Of a DNA stretch of 6,139 nt, positions 4,924 through 6,139 are shown one piece after another (the first letter of the stretch is position 1; every line of letters starts with the position of its first letter). The notes beneath the pieces are model-generated. The model did no database searches, had not been told where the DNA came from, and saw only the letters and a list, made by a program, of their open reading frames with translations. Origin of the DNA: an uncultured Lachnospiraceae bacterium (GTDB lineage: Bacteria > Bacillota_A > Clostridia > Lachnospirales > Lachnospiraceae); contig CAMWMM010000318.1 in the NCBI GenBank assembly GCA_947175285.1, positions 1 through 6,139 of the forward strand, given 5' to 3'. The translations under genes and the position numbers were made by a program.

Positions 4924-5968
4924 AAAGAGAATAGCTGTTATTTTTGGGGGTAATTCCACGGAATATGAGGTGTCGTTACAGTCAGCATTATCAGTTCTTA
5001 AAAATATTAATGAAGATAAATTCGATGTCATTCTAATCGGGATTACCAGAAACGGGGAATGGTATCACTATACAGGAGAAAGGGAGAAAATAGGCAGCAA
5101 TACATGGTTTGAAGACTGGGAAAACCTGTTTTCGGCAGCTGTTTCGCTTAAACCTTCCGTGAGAGGATTTTTAGAACTTACCAACGAAAAGTACCGTGTC
5201 ATAAAAGCAGATTTGATATTTCCTATATTACATGGAAAGAACGGAGAGGACGGCACTTTACAGGGACTTTTTGAACTGGCAGGACTTCCTGTTATCGGCT
5301 GTAATACGCTTTCCTCAGCAATCTGCATGGATAAAGACAGGGCGCATAAGCTCGTAAGCCTTACGGGGATATCTGTTCCAAAATCAATAACTTTCAGACG
5401 TTCCGGCAAAGAAGCTGCTCTAAACAAAATTGAAAGCGGGCTGGAATATCCGCTTTTTGTAAAGCCTGTCCGTGCGGGTTCATCTTTCGGAATCACAAGG
5501 ATAACGGAAAAGGCAAAGCTGGATGCTGCAATAGAGTTTGCATTTGAACATGATGCGGAGGTCATTGTTGAGGAGGAAGTAAACGGGTTTGAAGTGGGCT
5601 GTGCCGTACTTGGCACTGATGCACTGACTGTCGGAAGGGTTGACGAAATCGAGTTGTCGGGAGGTTTTTTTGATTATACGGAGAAATATACGCTGAAATC
5701 TTCGAAAATCCATATGCCGGCAAGGATTGGAGCAGACGAGGAAAAAAGGATACAGGAAGCGGCGATGACTATTTACAGGGCTTTGGGATGTTCCGGTTTT
5801 GCAAGGGTAGATATGTTTTATACGCCATTCGGAGAAATTGTATTCAATGAGGTGAACACTATTCCCGGATTTACCGACCACAGCCGTTATCCTAACATGA
5901 TGAAGGGAATCGGTCTGTCTTTCCCGGAAATGTTAGAGAAGCTGATAGGCTTATATCTGGAACAGTAA
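4916..5968 (+). CDS. vanG: VanG-type D-alanine--D-serine ligase
   Basis: This 350-residue ATP-grasp ligase is predicted to make D-Ala-D-Ser in the cytoplasm, which replaces D-Ala-D-Ala in peptidoglycan precursors and lowers vancomycin affinity. It follows the known VanG sequence closely along its length (about 349 in Enterococcus). Motifs are FGGNSTEYEVSLQSA (10-24, with the substrate-side Glu), LHGKNGEDGTLQG (105-117), CMDKDRAHKL (137-146), KPVRAGSSFGI (183-193, ATP loop), the omega-loop segment FFDYTEKYTLKSS (251-263) characteristic of D-Ser ligases, CSGFARVDMF (292-301) and NEVNTIPGFT (311-320, Mg2+ binding). No catalytic residue appears missing. ATG 4916 follows GAAGG (4900-4904) by 11 nt and overlaps the vanW stop; an in-frame TTG at 4895 is less likely. 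Resistance would also need VanXY and VanT functions, not seen here. Confidence 0.95.
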   Translation: MTKKRIAVIFGGNSTEYEVSLQSALSVLKNINEDKFDVILIGITRNGEWYHYTGEREKIGSNTWFEDWENLFSAAVSLKPSVRGFLELTNEKYRVIKADLIFPILHGKNGEDGTLQGLFELAGLPVIGCNTLSSAICMDKDRAHKLVSLTGISVPKSITFRRSGKEAALNKIESGLEYPLFVKPVRAGSSFGITRITEKAKLDAAIEFAFEHDAEVIVEEEVNGFEVGCAVLGTDALTVGRVDEIELSGGFFDYTEKYTLKSSKIHMPARIGADEEKRIQEAAMTIYRALGCSGFARVDMFYTPFGEIVFNEVNTIPGFTDHSRYPNMMKGIGLSFPEMLEKLIGLYLEQ

Positions 5969-5978
5969 GGAGACTGCT

Positions 5979-6139
5979 ATGAGCATCAGAAGAAAGATTA
6001 TTGATTATTCGAGGGGGAACAATCTGGGACATTTTTGGCGTTTGTACAGATTTCAGAAAAAGACAGGAGCGGGCCTCCTTCATGACATAAGTAACTTCAT
6101 GCTGAGCATGTACGCCCCTCGCCGCGTGGGATATATCGG
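5979..6139 (+). CDS. Probable hexapeptide-repeat (serine acetyltransferase-like) acyltransferase, 3'-partial
   Basis: AAGGAG (5967-5972) overlaps the vanG stop and lies 6 nt before ATG 5979, giving an open frame to the window edge (53 complete codons). The visible N-terminus is basic and aromatic (MSIRRKIIDYSRGNN, then HFWRLYRFQKKTG and NFMLS..APRRVGYI). That resembles the short helical lead-in before the left-handed beta-helix of acyltransferases annotated as serine acetyltransferases, but no hexapeptide repeats are visible yet. Gap and direction place it in the vanWG operon, where vanXY would be expected from enterococcal and C. difficile clusters. It does not look like VanXY (a Zn peptidase) or VanT (a membrane racemase). 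Gene presence is secure (about 0.9); the family is moderate. Confidence 0.55.
   Translation, partial: MSIRRKIIDYSRGNNLGHFWRLYRFQKKTGAGLLHDISNFMLSMYAPRRVGYI

Noticed and set aside
5068..5616. Minus-strand ORF of 182 codons, with others at 5480-5881, 4290-4634 and 1473-1859
   Set aside because: They lie antisense within well-identified genes (vanG, vanW, the Fe-S protein), have no ribosome binding sites that I could support and give serine/cysteine-rich, family-less translations.
1..6139. CRISPR arrays, tRNA/rRNA genes, insertion sequences or attachment sites
   Set aside because: No regularly spaced repeats with spacers, cloverleaf-like sequence, transposase motif or terminal inverted repeats were seen; only the short repeats listed above.

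Overview
The window looks like low-to-moderate GC chromosomal DNA, possibly from an accessory region, of an anaerobic gut-type Bacillota (class Clostridia, perhaps Lachnospiraceae). This is inferred from strong AAGGAG-type ribosome binding sites, the gene families present and the codon use; no marker gene fixes the species. All real genes lie on the + strand.

Region 1 (1-492) is debris. An open frame from the left edge joins the start of a minimal nucleotidyltransferase (MNT antitoxin motif GSYARGE..SDVD) to the C-terminal half of a HEPN toxin-type protein, so it looks like a deletion-fused remnant of an MNT/HEPN toxin-antitoxin pair. A strong terminator hairpin follows, then a possible second coding remnant.

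Region 2 (470-2103) is a redox module behind a good promoter (TTGAAA-N17-TATATT). It encodes a TlpA/thioredoxin-fold lipoprotein, a 50-residue membrane protein ending in a CxxC motif, and a NapH-like polytopic 4Fe-4S protein. The genes overlap or nearly abut, as expected if electrons pass from the membrane Fe-S protein through thiols to the extracytoplasmic thioredoxin domain. That direction of flow is inference.

Region 3 (2131-6139) is a VanG-type glycopeptide-resistance cluster: vanR-vanS (two-component system), vanW (unknown function), vanG (D-Ala-D-Ser ligase), then the start of a gene for a probable hexapeptide-repeat (serine acetyltransferase-like) acyltransferase cut by the window edge. 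The vanXY and vanT genes needed for a working D-Ser pathway are not in the window and may lie to the right. The vanU and vanY genes known from the enterococcal vanG operon are absent from their usual places.

The vanS-vanW gap is the most informative non-coding stretch. It carries four 11-bp direct repeats in exact helical phase, the second matching the VanR box as I recall it. A strong intrinsic terminator follows, with an extended -10 element in its loop. The simplest reading is that the redox-vanRS transcript ends at this hairpin and that phosphorylated VanR starts a separate vanWG... transcript from inside it. No terminator separates the redox genes from vanR (27-nt gap), so the sensor genes may be expressed from the redox promoter.
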